From Frankia sp. RB7 (lineage in GTDB: Bacteria; Pseudomonadota; Alphaproteobacteria; Rhizobiales; Xanthobacteraceae): a stretch of 50,308 nucleotides of DNA. The notes below the pieces were generated by a model. The model saw nothing but the letters and a program-made list of their open reading frames with translations, ran no database searches and was not told the DNA's origin. Location: assembly GCA_030403585.1 (NCBI GenBank), contig JAUEPE010000051.1, forward strand, positions 1-50,308, read 5' to 3'. Position 1 is the first letter of the stretch, and every line of letters starts with the position of its first letter. Below, in pieces: positions 27,982 to 44,302 of this stretch. A program made the position numbers and the translations under genes.

Positions 27982-30045
27982 CTAGTCGTCGTCGTCTTCG
28001 TCCTCGACTTTGTCGAAGAAGGAATAGCGCAAGCTATCGGCGTCGGCATACCACTGCCCCGGCCCCTTGTTGGCGGCGAGCGTCGCCGCCCAGAGCGCGT
28101 CGGTGCAGTCCTTGCGGTGCATCGCGAGATCGAAGCCGTTGCCGAAGAACAGCTCGGACCATTCCCACCAGGTGCCGAGCTTCTTGACCCCGCGCAGCAA
28201 GTCGTAGCGATCGACCACGGCTGAGGCCATGTCCGAGGTGACCGAGCCGAACACGAGGCCGGTCTTGACCACGCGGTTCAACTCGCGGATCGCGCGGACC
28301 ACCTGCTTCGGGGCAACGTGGCAGAGGCTGGTCTCGAACACGAAGTCGAATGCGCCGTCCTTGAACGGCATGTCCAGGATGGATCCCAGCTTGTTGTACT
28401 TCTTCAGCGTCTTCGGCGTCTTGGCGTGAATGGCTCGGTTGTTCTCGATGCCCCAGGCATCGATGCCGCGGTCGCGCAACGCGCCGACCAGCTCGCCGCT
28501 GGCGGAGCCCGCGACCAGGAGCTTGGCACCCTTCGCCTTGCCCCAGACGATGCCGATCAGCTTCGTCAGATAGTCGGGATCGGTGAACTGCTGCCACGCT
28601 TCGCTATAAGGGCCAACGCCGCGATAGTTCTCGAAATAGTCGCGATCGATCTTGTCCGAGACTGGCTTGCCATCCTGGGCGTGCTCGCGGCGCAGCCGCA
28701 TCATCTCGGTCAGGATGATGTCGGTCGCGGCGTCCGAGGAATCGAGCAGGCCGTTCAGCGTGGAGTCGAACAGATAATCACCGACAACGACGATGCCGGG
28801 ATGCTCCTTCGGCTCGGGCCGGTGATTGGTCATGACATCGCGCACGGGCAGACCGCCCGGTATCGCATTCACCGAGGACAGCCAGCGGTGGATCTTGCCT
28901 TCGATGAAATGCGCACGCGCATCGCCGAGCGAGGCCGGCAGCGATTTCAGCGCGGCGTCGATCAGCTCCTGGTCCGACAGATTGGCGAAGGCCAGCGCAT
29001 CGGAGCCGGGAATCAGCCAGTTCAGGACGCCGTGCTTGCCGACATCGTGGCGCGCGCCCTCGTTGTAGACGCAGCAGCCGCCGAAGGCCTCCGACATGAA
29101 CCAGGCGCCAGAAATCTTGTCGCCCCAGAACGGGGAATCAAACAGAATCGAGACGCGCAGGTAATGCGCGGGGCGGTCGAAATACGACACGTGCTTGACC
29201 ATCGACTTGCGCAGCTGCTCGCCTTCCCAGCCGACGGTGGAGAGCCAGGAATGCGGCAGGCAGACCAGCACGAGATCGAAGTCGCGCGTCTCCGGTCCCT
29301 TCCCGTTCATCATCTTGAGCTGATAGCGACCGGTCGGCGCCTTGCCGACGGTGAGCACGCGGTGATTGAGCTGAATGTCGGCGTTGACCTCCGACTGCAG
29401 ACATTCGATCAGCTGCTCGTTGCCGTTCTGGATGGAATAGAGGCCGATATAGCCGTCGACATCCATTAGATAGTTCTTGAGCGCGTTGAGGCCGTTGGTG
29501 TTGTGGCTCTCGGTCGCGAGGTCGGAGCGCGCCATCACCTTGAAGAAGCGCTTTGCGGTCTCGTCCTCGACCTCCTCGTCGAGCACCTGCTCGGCGGTCT
29601 TGTAGGCCCAGGGGTTCTCGTTGTCGTGCGCGCCGACGCCCTCGTAATATTCGATCGGCGACATCTCGTCGGCACAGCGCTTGCGGAACTGCTCGATCGC
29701 AGCCGCGGTCTCGGCGCCGTATTTGCGGCGCATGCCGGCGACGTCGTTGAGCAGCTCGCCGCCGAACTGCACCTGCTCGGCATCCATCGGAATGGTCTGC
29801 AGGCCGAAATGCTGGATCAGCTCGCGCAGCGGATCGGGACCCGTCATCGAGTAGTCGTAGATCTCGGCAACGCCGGCCTCGTACATCGCCGGCGCGGAAT
29901 CGAATTTGCGCGTGACGATCTTGCCGCCGAGCCGGTCGGAGGCTTCATAGATGGTAATGCGGCAGAGGTCGCCGAGCTTACGCTTCAGATACCAGGCGCT
30001 CATCAGCCCACCGGGGCCGCCGCCTACAATTGCGAGATCAAGCAT
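27982..30045 (-). CDS. Flavin amine oxidase-like / SAM methyltransferase fusion
   Basis: A 687-residue two-domain protein. Residues 1 to about 455 are a flavin-containing amine oxidase or phytoene desaturase-type domain: AIVGGGPGGLMSAWYL at 5-20, ITIYEASDRLGGKI near 35-48, and the C-terminal FAD motif PGIVVVGDYLFDSTLNGLLDS. Residues about 500-640 form a class I methyltransferase-like domain with KLLVAGSASGELV at 508-520 (motif I region), WGIENN after the second strand and DFVFETSLCHV near 567-577. The protein ends in EDEDDDD. Such a fusion suggests oxidation and methylation of one substrate. It starts after the rpoC terminator and runs into the ABC gene across 135 nt. No upstream promoter is obvious. 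Confidence 0.82.
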   Translation of the reverse strand: MLDLAIVGGGPGGLMSAWYLKRKLGDLCRITIYEASDRLGGKIVTRKFDSAPAMYEAGVAEIYDYSMTGPDPLRELIQHFGLQTIPMDAEQVQFGGELLNDVAGMRRKYGAETAAAIEQFRKRCADEMSPIEYYEGVGAHDNENPWAYKTAEQVLDEEVEDETAKRFFKVMARSDLATESHNTNGLNALKNYLMDVDGYIGLYSIQNGNEQLIECLQSEVNADIQLNHRVLTVGKAPTGRYQLKMMNGKGPETRDFDLVLVCLPHSWLSTVGWEGEQLRKSMVKHVSYFDRPAHYLRVSILFDSPFWGDKISGAWFMSEAFGGCCVYNEGARHDVGKHGVLNWLIPGSDALAFANLSDQELIDAALKSLPASLGDARAHFIEGKIHRWLSSVNAIPGGLPVRDVMTNHRPEPKEHPGIVVVGDYLFDSTLNGLLDSSDAATDIILTEMMRLRREHAQDGKPVSDKIDRDYFENYRGVGPYSEAWQQFTDPDYLTKLIGIVWGKAKGAKLLVAGSASGELVGALRDRGIDAWGIENNRAIHAKTPKTLKKYNKLGSILDMPFKDGAFDFVFETSLCHVAPKQVVRAIRELNRVVKTGLVFGSVTSDMASAVVDRYDLLRGVKKLGTWWEWSELFFGNGFDLAMHRKDCTDALWAATLAANKGPGQWYADADSLRYSFFDKVEDEDDDD

Positions 30046-30181
30046 GTCAGTTCCGTGGTCTCCGGCCGTGCCCCCGTCACGGGACCACCGGTCTAAGCTC
30101 CCCTAGCAGAAGCGCTTTTCTGACTGAAGGGAAGATGAACAAAGGTTGATCCCGCATCGCAACAGCCAAACAGAGCAGCAA

Positions 30182-30207
30182 AAAGGCCGGCTTTCGCCGG
30201 CCTTTTC
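30182..30207 (-). terminator. Intrinsic terminator after rpoC
   Basis: On the minus strand a 7-bp stem GGCCGGC/GCCGGCC with a GAAA loop is flanked by A and T runs, and the 3' side ends in five T residues. It lies about 30 nt beyond the rpoC stop and should end the rplKAJL-rpoBC transcript. Confidence 0.88.
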
Positions 30208-30237
30208 ATTATCCTCGGTATTCCTACGGATGAACCA

Positions 30238-34434
<4,197 letters not shown>

Positions 34435-34527
34435 CGTCTTCTCCTCGCGTGCCGGTCGCCTCCGGCCGCAAATTCGAAAATCACTCAAGCGAGGCGCCCT
34501 GCCCTCAAGGCATCGGGAGGGGCGCCA

Positions 34528-34552
34528 ATGCCCGGCCGCGAAGGCCGGGCAT
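34528..34552. repeat. Palindromic hairpin between rpoB and rpoC
   Basis: Perfect 10-bp inverted repeat ATGCCCGGCC/GGCCGGGCAT with a 5-nt loop, 11 nt after the rpoB stop. There is no T tract on the minus strand, so it is more likely an RNase processing or stability element, or a dispersed palindrome, than a terminator. Confidence 0.65.
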
Positions 34553-34563
34553 GAAAGGTCGTA

Positions 34564-38685
<4,122 letters not shown>

Positions 38686-39159
38686 CGTGGCCTCTCATTT
38701 CGTCGCCCGCTCTGGGCGCGCCGTCCAGGACTCGGCTGCCGCCGCTCCCCGGGTTGAATTTTTCGAACCCGCTTTGGGGACCGAAAATCCAGTTTCAGGC
38801 CGTCATGTCCTGAATCTGTTCTTCAGACCTTCAAAACGCAAAACGACGCGCGGGGCGCATAGGCACGCCCGCCCGTCACAACGATTGTCTTCACGGACTG
38901 CAAAAGCCCGAAATAGCCTGCTCTCCCAACGGCTTCCAGGGAAATCCGGCATCCCTGCCCACCGCGCTTTCGTGCTGCCGACCCGATATGGGGCGACAAT
39001 AGTGGAGATTCGAGGGGTATACCCTCAAATCCCCACACATTTTCGTGTTCGACCTGCGTCGGGACGATCCGTCGCACGCCTTTTGCATCTGACCCATCCT
39101 TTTTGAGGGATGGACCAAGGTCCTGAGCGTCAGCCCGGGACCCCGCCCGTAAGCGTTGC
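38686..39159. other. rplL-rpoB intergenic region (474 bp)
   Basis: No gene is supported. A hairpin at 39094-39113 (CCATCC/GGATGG, 8-nt loop) about 50 nt after the rplL stop could act as a partial terminator or RNase III site lowering rpoBC relative to rplJL, as in other bacteria. A GGGTATACCC palindrome lies near 39015-39025. I see no strong promoter. Confidence 0.45.
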
Positions 39160-39531
39160 TTACTTGAGCTCGACCTTCGCGCCAGCCTTCTCGAGCTGGA
39201 CCTTGAGCTTCTCGGCCTCGTCCTTGTTCACGCCTTCCTTGACAGGCTTCGGCGCGCCCTCGACGAGGTCCTTTGCTTCCTTCAGGCCCAGGCCGGTGAT
39301 GGCGCGGACTTCCTTGATGACCTCGATCTTCTTCTCGCCGGCGGCGGCGAGAACGACCGTGAACTCGGTCTTCTCTTCAGCCGGAGCGGCGGCAGCAGCG
39401 GCGGGACCGGCAACGGCCACTGCCGCAGCGGCGGACACGCCCCACTTTTCTTCCAGGAGCTTGGCGAGTTCGGCGGCTTCGAGCACGGTGAGGCTCGAGA
39501 GGTCGTCAACGATTTTCTGCAAGTCAGCCAT
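39160..39531 (-). CDS. rplL: 50S ribosomal protein L7/L12
   Basis: L7/L12 forms the stalk that recruits translation GTPases. The 123-residue product has an N-terminal dimer domain (MADLQKIVDDLSSLTVLEAAELAKLLEEKWG), an Ala/Pro-rich hinge at about 34-55, and the conserved C-terminal domain KIEVIKEVRAITGLGLKEAKDLVEGAP...KAGAKVELK. It lies 52 nt after rplJ. Confidence 0.98.
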   Translation of the reverse strand: MADLQKIVDDLSSLTVLEAAELAKLLEEKWGVSAAAAVAVAGPAAAAAAPAEEKTEFTVVLAAAGEKKIEVIKEVRAITGLGLKEAKDLVEGAPKPVKEGVNKDEAEKLKVQLEKAGAKVELK

Positions 39532-39583
39532 TGTTCTGTTTCCTTAAACTAGTCTGGTTCGGGTTTGAGTTTTGCGAAGGGCG

Positions 39584-40102
39584 TCAGGCCGCTTCGCTCT
39601 TTGAGGCATAAGCCTGGATGACGCGCGCGAGCTTGCCCGCGGGCGCGTTTGCGAGCTGCGCAAGCTTGGTCGCCGGAGCCACGAGGAGGCCGACGATCTT
39701 GGCACGCAGTTCATCAAGCGACGGCAGCGAGGCAAGAGCCTTCACGCCGTCGACATTCAGGACGGTCGTTCCCATCGATCCGCCAATGATGACGAACTTT
39801 TCGTTCGCCTTGGCGAATTCGACGGCGACCTTTGGCGCCGCTACCGGATCGTCCGAGGTGGCGATCACGGTCGGTCCCTTCAGCATGGGGCCGATGGCAA
39901 CGACGTCAGTGCCTTCAAGAGCAATTTTGGCGAGACGGTTCTTCGAGACCTTCACCGAGGCACCAGCCTGCTTCATCTGCGTACGCAGCTTCTGCATCTG
40001 GGCAACGGTCAGGCCGGAATATTGGGCAACGACCGCGACGCTCGTGGCCTTAAAGACCCCATTGAGCTGTTCGACCGCTTCCTTTTTTGCCGCTCGTTCC
40101 AC
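39584..40102 (-). CDS. rplJ: 50S ribosomal protein L10
   Basis: L10 anchors L7/L12 dimers and binds the 23S stalk base. The 172-residue product shows ERAAKKEAVEQLNGVF at the start, VVAQYSGLTVAQMQKLR, and the C-terminal helix that holds L12. The chosen start is GTG at 40102, because GGAAAGAG lies 6 nt upstream and the resulting N-terminus aligns with the family pattern (M-[DE]-R-A-x-K). An ATG nine codons upstream (40129) lacks a clear ribosome site. Confidence 0.9.
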   Translation of the reverse strand: MERAAKKEAVEQLNGVFKATSVAVVAQYSGLTVAQMQKLRTQMKQAGASVKVSKNRLAKIALEGTDVVAIGPMLKGPTVIATSDDPVAAPKVAVEFAKANEKFVIIGGSMGTTVLNVDGVKALASLPSLDELRAKIVGLLVAPATKLAQLANAPAGKLARVIQAYASKSEAA

Positions 40103-40683
40103 AGCAAGCTCTTTCCGGTTGGCGGTCATCGCAAAAGCGGGACCGCCGGGTTGCACCCATCGTCCCACCCAAAACCTGAACCTCAGGGTCAAAACCCATC
40201 GGACACGCGCCGGGCGAGACGACAATTCAAAGCCTGCCCTCCGGGAGCTCGTTGGAGCCCACGGCGTGTCGAGGTCCGAACCAAACTCCTTCCGCGACCA
40301 CCTTGAGGTGAGATGCGAAGTGAAATCCGGTCTTCACCCGTCTATGCAGGCCATGCGATTAAGCCGTTGAGAAATCGAAATTTCCCGCAGGCGCCTGCAG
40401 TCTTGGACAGGACAAGGCCAGTCGGCGAACCGCCTGACCTCTGCCCGCATCCCACCAACCGATGGATTTTCCTTCCTTTTCGGGCAAATCCTTACGGACG
40501 TCCTGAAAAGGAATGATCTCCTATCGTGTGGGGTTTTCGGAATGCGTGCACGAACGCACCAGCCAAGGCCGGTACGTCCGGAAGCGGTTCTTTAACCGCT
40601 CGGAGCCTGCTTGCCAAGAGCAAAATTCACACCAGTTCCAATCCGTTGCCGGCCGGGCTTGAGGCGGCCTGACAAGGACCGAT
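40103..40683. promoter_or_regulatory. rplJ leader and intergenic region (581 bp)
   Basis: No gene is supported. Possible RNA structures for L10 or attenuation control are visible: TTCCTTTTC at 40473-40481 paired with GAAAAGGAA at 40505-40513, and AGCGGTT/AACCGCT at 40583-40600 with a 4-nt loop. A GGCCTGA/TCAGGCC pair spans the dehydrogenase stop, and a GCAGGCGCCTGC palindrome lies at 40387-40398. A long leader before rplJ is common and usually carries the L10-L12 repressor site. Confidence 0.45.
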
Positions 40684-41637
40684 TCAGGCCGTTTTGACCC
40701 CATAAGGCAGCGGCTTGCCATCGAAGAACGCGCCCAGGTTCGCCAGCACGCAGTTCTGCATGGCGACGTGCGATTCGAGGGTGTGGCCGCCGATATGGGG
40801 GGCGAACACGACGTTGGGGAGCGCGGTCAGGGCGTCAGGAGCGTGCGGTTCCTTGTCGAAGACGTCGAGGCCGGCGCCGGCGATGGTCTTGTCGGAGAGC
40901 GCCGCAACCAGGGCGTTCTCGTCGATGACCGAGCCGCGGGAGATGTTGACGACGTAGCCGTCCGCGCCGAGGCGCTTGAGGATATCGGCGTTGACCACAT
41001 GCTGGGTCTCGGCCCCTGCCCGGACCGCGATCATCAACACGCTGCACCAGTCCGCGAGCGCCTCGAGGGTCGGGAAATATTGATAGGGCAGATCGTATTT
41101 GCTGCGGCTGAAATAGCCGACCTCGCTCTCGAAGGCAGCGCAGCGCGCGGCGATCTTGCGGCCGATCTCGCCCATGCCGTAGACGCCGATGCGGCGGCCG
41201 GGCATGCCGGCCTGCGGACGCATCATCGGCGACTGCTTCGAGGCTGCCCAATCACCGCTGCGGACATATTGGTCGGCAACCAGGATCCGCCGCGTCGTCG
41301 CGAGCATCAAGGTCATCGCGATGTCGGCGACCGAGGCCGCGTTGGCGCCCGGGCTGTGGCCGACCGCGATCTTGCGGGCAGCGGCCGCCTTCAGGTCGAC
41401 GCCGTCATAGCCGGTGCCATAGCAGACGATCGCGCCGAGTTTTGGGAACAGGTCCATCGCCTCGGCGCCGAGCGGCGAGCCGCCGGCCGTCAGCATCGCA
41501 CGGATGCCGCCGAGTTCATCGGCCGAAAACACCTCGCGCGCAGGCTTGCCACCGGCGTCGAGCAGTTCGAACCGCTCGGCGAAGCGCGCCATCATCGTCT
41601 TGGGAAAGCGCGAGTAGATCAGGACCTTGTCAGCCAT
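40684..41637 (-). CDS. D-2-hydroxyacid dehydrogenase family protein
   Basis: NAD(P)-dependent oxidoreductase of 317 residues in the D-isomer-specific 2-hydroxyacid dehydrogenase family. It has the coenzyme motif GMGEIGRKIA near 154-163, the catalytic arginine region NISRGSVIDE, the glutamate in DVFDKEPH, and the catalytic histidine in FAPHIGGHTLESH. The family reduces 2-keto acids such as hydroxypyruvate or glyoxylate; the substrate cannot be read here. It sits between rplA and rplJ, where most bacteria have no gene, with a perfect 15-bp hairpin separating it from rplA and a 581-bp leader behind it. The start MADKVLIYS was preferred over an upstream extension of nine residues. Confidence 0.9.
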   Translation of the reverse strand: MADKVLIYSRFPKTMMARFAERFELLDAGGKPAREVFSADELGGIRAMLTAGGSPLGAEAMDLFPKLGAIVCYGTGYDGVDLKAAAARKIAVGHSPGANAASVADIAMTLMLATTRRILVADQYVRSGDWAASKQSPMMRPQAGMPGRRIGVYGMGEIGRKIAARCAAFESEVGYFSRSKYDLPYQYFPTLEALADWCSVLMIAVRAGAETQHVVNADILKRLGADGYVVNISRGSVIDENALVAALSDKTIAGAGLDVFDKEPHAPDALTALPNVVFAPHIGGHTLESHVAMQNCVLANLGAFFDGKPLPYGVKTA

Positions 41638-41673
41638 TGTTCTTGTTTCCAGTGAGTGACGCACACAAACGAC

Positions 41674-41707
41674 GAGGGGCGGAATCGGTTACCCGATTCC
41701 GCCCCTC
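41674..41707 (-). terminator. Strong hairpin between rplA and dehydrogenase
   Basis: Perfect 15-bp inverted repeat GAGGGGCGGAATCGG/CCGATTCCGCCCCTC with a 4-nt loop, 21 nt after the rplA stop. On the minus strand it is followed by GTCGTTTGTGTG, which is not a clean T tract. It may terminate part of the transcripts or protect the rplKA mRNA 3' end. Confidence 0.6.
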
Positions 41708-41728
41708 GCCTCATGCAATTTCCAAACC

Positions 41729-42421
41729 TCAGCCGAGAATGGTGCCCGGCTCGACCTTCACGCCGGGGCCCATCGTCGAGGACACCGCAACGCGCTGGAT
41801 GTAGGTGCCCTTGGAGCCAGCCGGCTTCGCCTTCGAGACAGCATCGGCAAGAGCCTTGATGTTCTCGACCAGCTTCTCCTCGGTGAACGAGGCCTTGCCG
41901 ACGCCGGCCTGCAGGATGCCGGCCTTCTCGACGCGGAACTCGACCGAGCCGCCCTTGGCGCCCTTCACCGCACCGGTGACGTCCATGGTCACGGTGCCGA
42001 TCTTCGGGTTCGGCATCAGACCACGCGGGCCGAGCACCTTACCGAGACGACCGACCAGCGGCATCATGTCGGGGGTCGCAATACAACGATCGAAATCGAT
42101 CGTGCCGTTCTGCACCTTCTCGACCAGGTCTTCAGCGCCGACAACGTCGGCACCTGCGGCCTTGGCTTCGTCAGCCTTGGCACCACGGGCGAACACGCCG
42201 ACGCGGAGCGTACGGCCGGTGCCGTTCGGCAGGGTCACGACGCCGCGGACCATCTGGTCGGCGTGACGCGGATCGACGCCGAGATTGATCGCGACCTCGA
42301 TGGTCTCGTCGAACTTCGCTTTCGCGCGTTCCTTGACCATCTTGATGGCGTCCGCGAGCGGGTAAAGCTTTTCGCGGTCAACACCTTCGCGGGCTTTGTT
42401 CAAACGCTTTCCGATTGCCAT
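41729..42421 (-). CDS. rplA: 50S ribosomal protein L1
   Basis: L1 forms the mobile stalk at the E site, and in Escherichia coli represses its own operon. The 230-residue product has GKRLNKAREGVDREKLYPL, the second domain with LPNGTGRTLRVGVFARG and MMPLVGRLGKVLGPRGLMPNPKIGTVT, and the ending GVKVEPGTI. It starts 6 nt after rplK. Confidence 0.98.
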   Translation of the reverse strand: MAIGKRLNKAREGVDREKLYPLADAIKMVKERAKAKFDETIEVAINLGVDPRHADQMVRGVVTLPNGTGRTLRVGVFARGAKADEAKAAGADVVGAEDLVEKVQNGTIDFDRCIATPDMMPLVGRLGKVLGPRGLMPNPKIGTVTMDVTGAVKGAKGGSVEFRVEKAGILQAGVGKASFTEEKLVENIKALADAVSKAKPAGSKGTYIQRVAVSSTMGPGVKVEPGTILG

Positions 42422-42427
42422 GAGCCC

Positions 42428-42856
42428 TTACCCCGCCACTTCCAGACCCATCGAACGGGCAGAGCCCTCGACCATCTTCATGGCCGATTCGATGGTGTCG
42501 CAATTGAGATCCTTCATCTTCTTTTCGGCGATCTCGCGCACTTGCGCGCGTGTCACCGCGCCGGCCTTGTCACGGCCCGGCGCCTTCGAGCCGGACTGGA
42601 TCTTGGCGGCCTGCTTGAGGAAGAAGGACATCGGCGGCGTCTTCATCTCGAACGTGAACGAACGATCGGCGTAGATCGTGATCACGACGGGAATCGGGGT
42701 GTTCTTCTCTTCCTTCTGGGTCTGGGCGTTGAACGCCTTGCAGAACTCCATGATGTTGAGACCGCGCTGACCAAGCGCGGGACCGATCGGGGGCGAGGGA
42801 TTCGCCGCACCGGCCGGGACCTGAAGCTTCAGGTATCCGGTCACTTTCTTTGCCAT
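42428..42856 (-). CDS. rplK: 50S ribosomal protein L11
   Basis: L11 binds the thiostrepton loop with L10 and is needed for RelA activation. The 142-residue product begins MAKKVTGYLKLQVPAGAANPSPPIGPALGQRGLNIMEFCKAFN, a near-identical match to the family, including the proline-rich thiostrepton-contact segment. It lies 132 nt after nusG and 6 nt before rplA. Confidence 0.98.
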   Translation of the reverse strand: MAKKVTGYLKLQVPAGAANPSPPIGPALGQRGLNIMEFCKAFNAQTQKEEKNTPIPVVITIYADRSFTFEMKTPPMSFFLKQAAKIQSGSKAPGRDKAGAVTRAQVREIAEKKMKDLNCDTIESAMKMVEGSARSMGLEVAG

Positions 42857-42988
42857 GTATCACTCCTGTTGTGCCGGCCTAAGCCGGCGGTTTCAGGTTC
42901 GTGGTCTGGGTCGGATGCGGCTGGCAACCGCCCTCTCCCTCCCACGGCCTCTTGCTAGGGTGAGACCGAAGCCTCACGCCTCGTCCGA

Positions 42989-43546
42989 TCAGACCTTCTC
43001 GACCTGACCGAATTCCAATTCGACCGGCGTGGCGCGGCCGAAGATCGACACCGCGACCTTCACGCGCGAGCGCGCCTCGTCGATTTCCTCGACCACACCC
43101 GAGAACGAGGCGAACGGGCCATCGGCCACGCGCACGTTCTCGCCGATCTCGAACGACACCGACGCCTTCGGCCGTTCCACGCCCTCCTGCACCTGGTGCA
43201 GGATGCGCATGGCCTCGTTCTCCGAGATCGGCATCGGCTTGTTCTCGGCGCCGAGAAAGCCGGTGACCTTCGGCGTGTTCTTGATCAGATGAAACGCCTC
43301 GTCGGTCAGCTTCATCTTCACTAGCACATAGCCCGGGAAGAACTTGCGCTCGGCGTCGATCTTGCGGCCGCGGCGCACTTCCGTGACCTTCTCGGTCGGA
43401 ACCAGCACCAACTCGAACAGCTCCTCGAGCCCGCGCTGCTTGGCCTGCTCGCGGATCGATTCGGCGACCTTCTTCTCGAAGTTCGAATAGGCGTGGACGA
43501 TGTACCAGCGCTTGTCGGTCGATTGGGTAGCGGCGGCTGTTGCCAT
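42989..43546 (-). CDS. nusG: Transcription termination/antitermination factor NusG
   Basis: NusG links RNA polymerase to the ribosome through S10 and modulates Rho. The 185-residue product has the NGN domain (RWYIVHAYSNFEKKVAESIREQ; FFPGYVLVKM) and the C-terminal KOW domain GENVRVADGPFASFSGVVEEID. An ATG at 43546 shares one base with the secE stop (TGATG). A TTG one codon upstream is less likely. rpsJ (NusE) at 19394 is its partner gene in this window. Confidence 0.97.
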   Translation of the reverse strand: MATAAATQSTDKRWYIVHAYSNFEKKVAESIREQAKQRGLEELFELVLVPTEKVTEVRRGRKIDAERKFFPGYVLVKMKLTDEAFHLIKNTPKVTGFLGAENKPMPISENEAMRILHQVQEGVERPKASVSFEIGENVRVADGPFASFSGVVEEIDEARSRVKVAVSIFGRATPVELEFGQVEKV

Positions 43547-43737
43547 CAATGAATGCCCAAAAGGAAGGTGATGAGGTAACGGATGATCTGGTCGGCGGCG
43601 AAGAAGAAGATCGAGGCCACGGCGACCATTACGAACACCATGATGGTGGTGATCGTGGTCTCACGACGGGTGGGCCAGGTGACCTTGGCGGTCTCCGAGC
43701 GCACTTCCTGCAAGAACTTGAACGGGCTGACTGCCAT
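43546..43737 (-). CDS. secE: Protein translocase subunit SecE
   Basis: SecE is the small essential subunit that clamps SecY. The 63-residue alphaproteobacterial form has one amphipathic stretch with the conserved KFLQEVRSETAKVTWPTRRETT and a single C-terminal membrane helix IMVFVMVAVASIFFFAADQII. The start at 43737 (MAVSPFKF) gives the usual length. An ATG at 43752 would add five residues, and neither has a strong ribosome site. It overlaps nusG by 1 nt. Confidence 0.9.
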   Translation of the reverse strand: MAVSPFKFLQEVRSETAKVTWPTRRETTITTIMVFVMVAVASIFFFAADQIIRYLITFLLGIH

Positions 43738-44065
43738 CGTTTGAGACGCCATTAAGAATTTCAGGGATCCGAACAGCCGCCTGTGGCCCAGCCCTCTGTC
43801 TCGAAGGATGAGCCGGAAAACCGGGCTCGATTGTTCGGGGGATTTCAAAGCCGCGCCGGAGATCCGCGTCTAACGGGCCGGCTGCGAGTGCCGGGTAGAT
43901 ACTGCGGATGGGGCCAAAGGTCAAGGTGTGGGCGGGGCGGAATGCGCGCCAGCCCGGCTGACGGACGCGATGCGGATCAAGGGCTTATGGGCCCCGCATG
44001 ATCCACGGTCCGAGCTTTTCGGCCCGCCGCCGTCCTGCCTGTCGATCCTGATCGTCGGGATTAGC
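43738..44065. other. tRNA-Trp to secE intergenic region
   Basis: No gene is supported in these 328 bp. They contain the candidate secE-nusG promoter at 43897-43925 and a leader of about 160 nt. I see no strong terminator for the tRNA. Confidence 0.5.
43897..43925 (-). promoter_or_regulatory. Candidate promoter for secE-nusG
   Basis: On the minus strand, CTTGAC at 43920-43925 is followed after exactly 17 bases by GTATCT at 43897-43902, an acceptable -10 box. It lies between tRNA-Trp and secE and would allow secE-nusG transcription independent of the tRNA gene. Confidence 0.45.
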
Positions 44066-44141
44066 TGGCAGGAGTGGCAGGGCTCGAACCTGCGACCCCC
44101 GGTTTTGGAGACCGGTGCTCTACCAATTGAGCTACACTCCT
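44066..44141 (-). tRNA. trpT: tRNA-Trp (CCA)
   Basis: A 76-nt cloverleaf on the minus strand. The acceptor arms AGGAGTG and CACTCCT pair perfectly over 7 bp, the T loop has GGTTCGAGCC, and the anticodon loop CTCCAAA gives anticodon CCA. The 3' CCA is encoded. The position upstream of secE-nusG-rplK matches the common bacterial order. Confidence 0.96.
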
Positions 44142-44302
44142 ACGGACCCTGCGTTGCCGCGGATCAGGGCCGCTTTCAAGCACAGGGGGCGGCTCGATTG
44201 CAAGGACGGATTGCAAGGGTGAAGCGCGCTGGCTTCGCTTGTTTGTAGTGCTGCTTCTGGGCCACTCTCCGCTCCCGTAATCAAGAACAACCGGGAGTGC
44301 CC

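Noticed and set aside
44199..44222. Direct repeat GATTGCAAGG upstream of tRNA-Trp
   Set aside because: Only two short copies, and no -10 box follows at a suitable distance, so no promoter or repeat feature is claimed.
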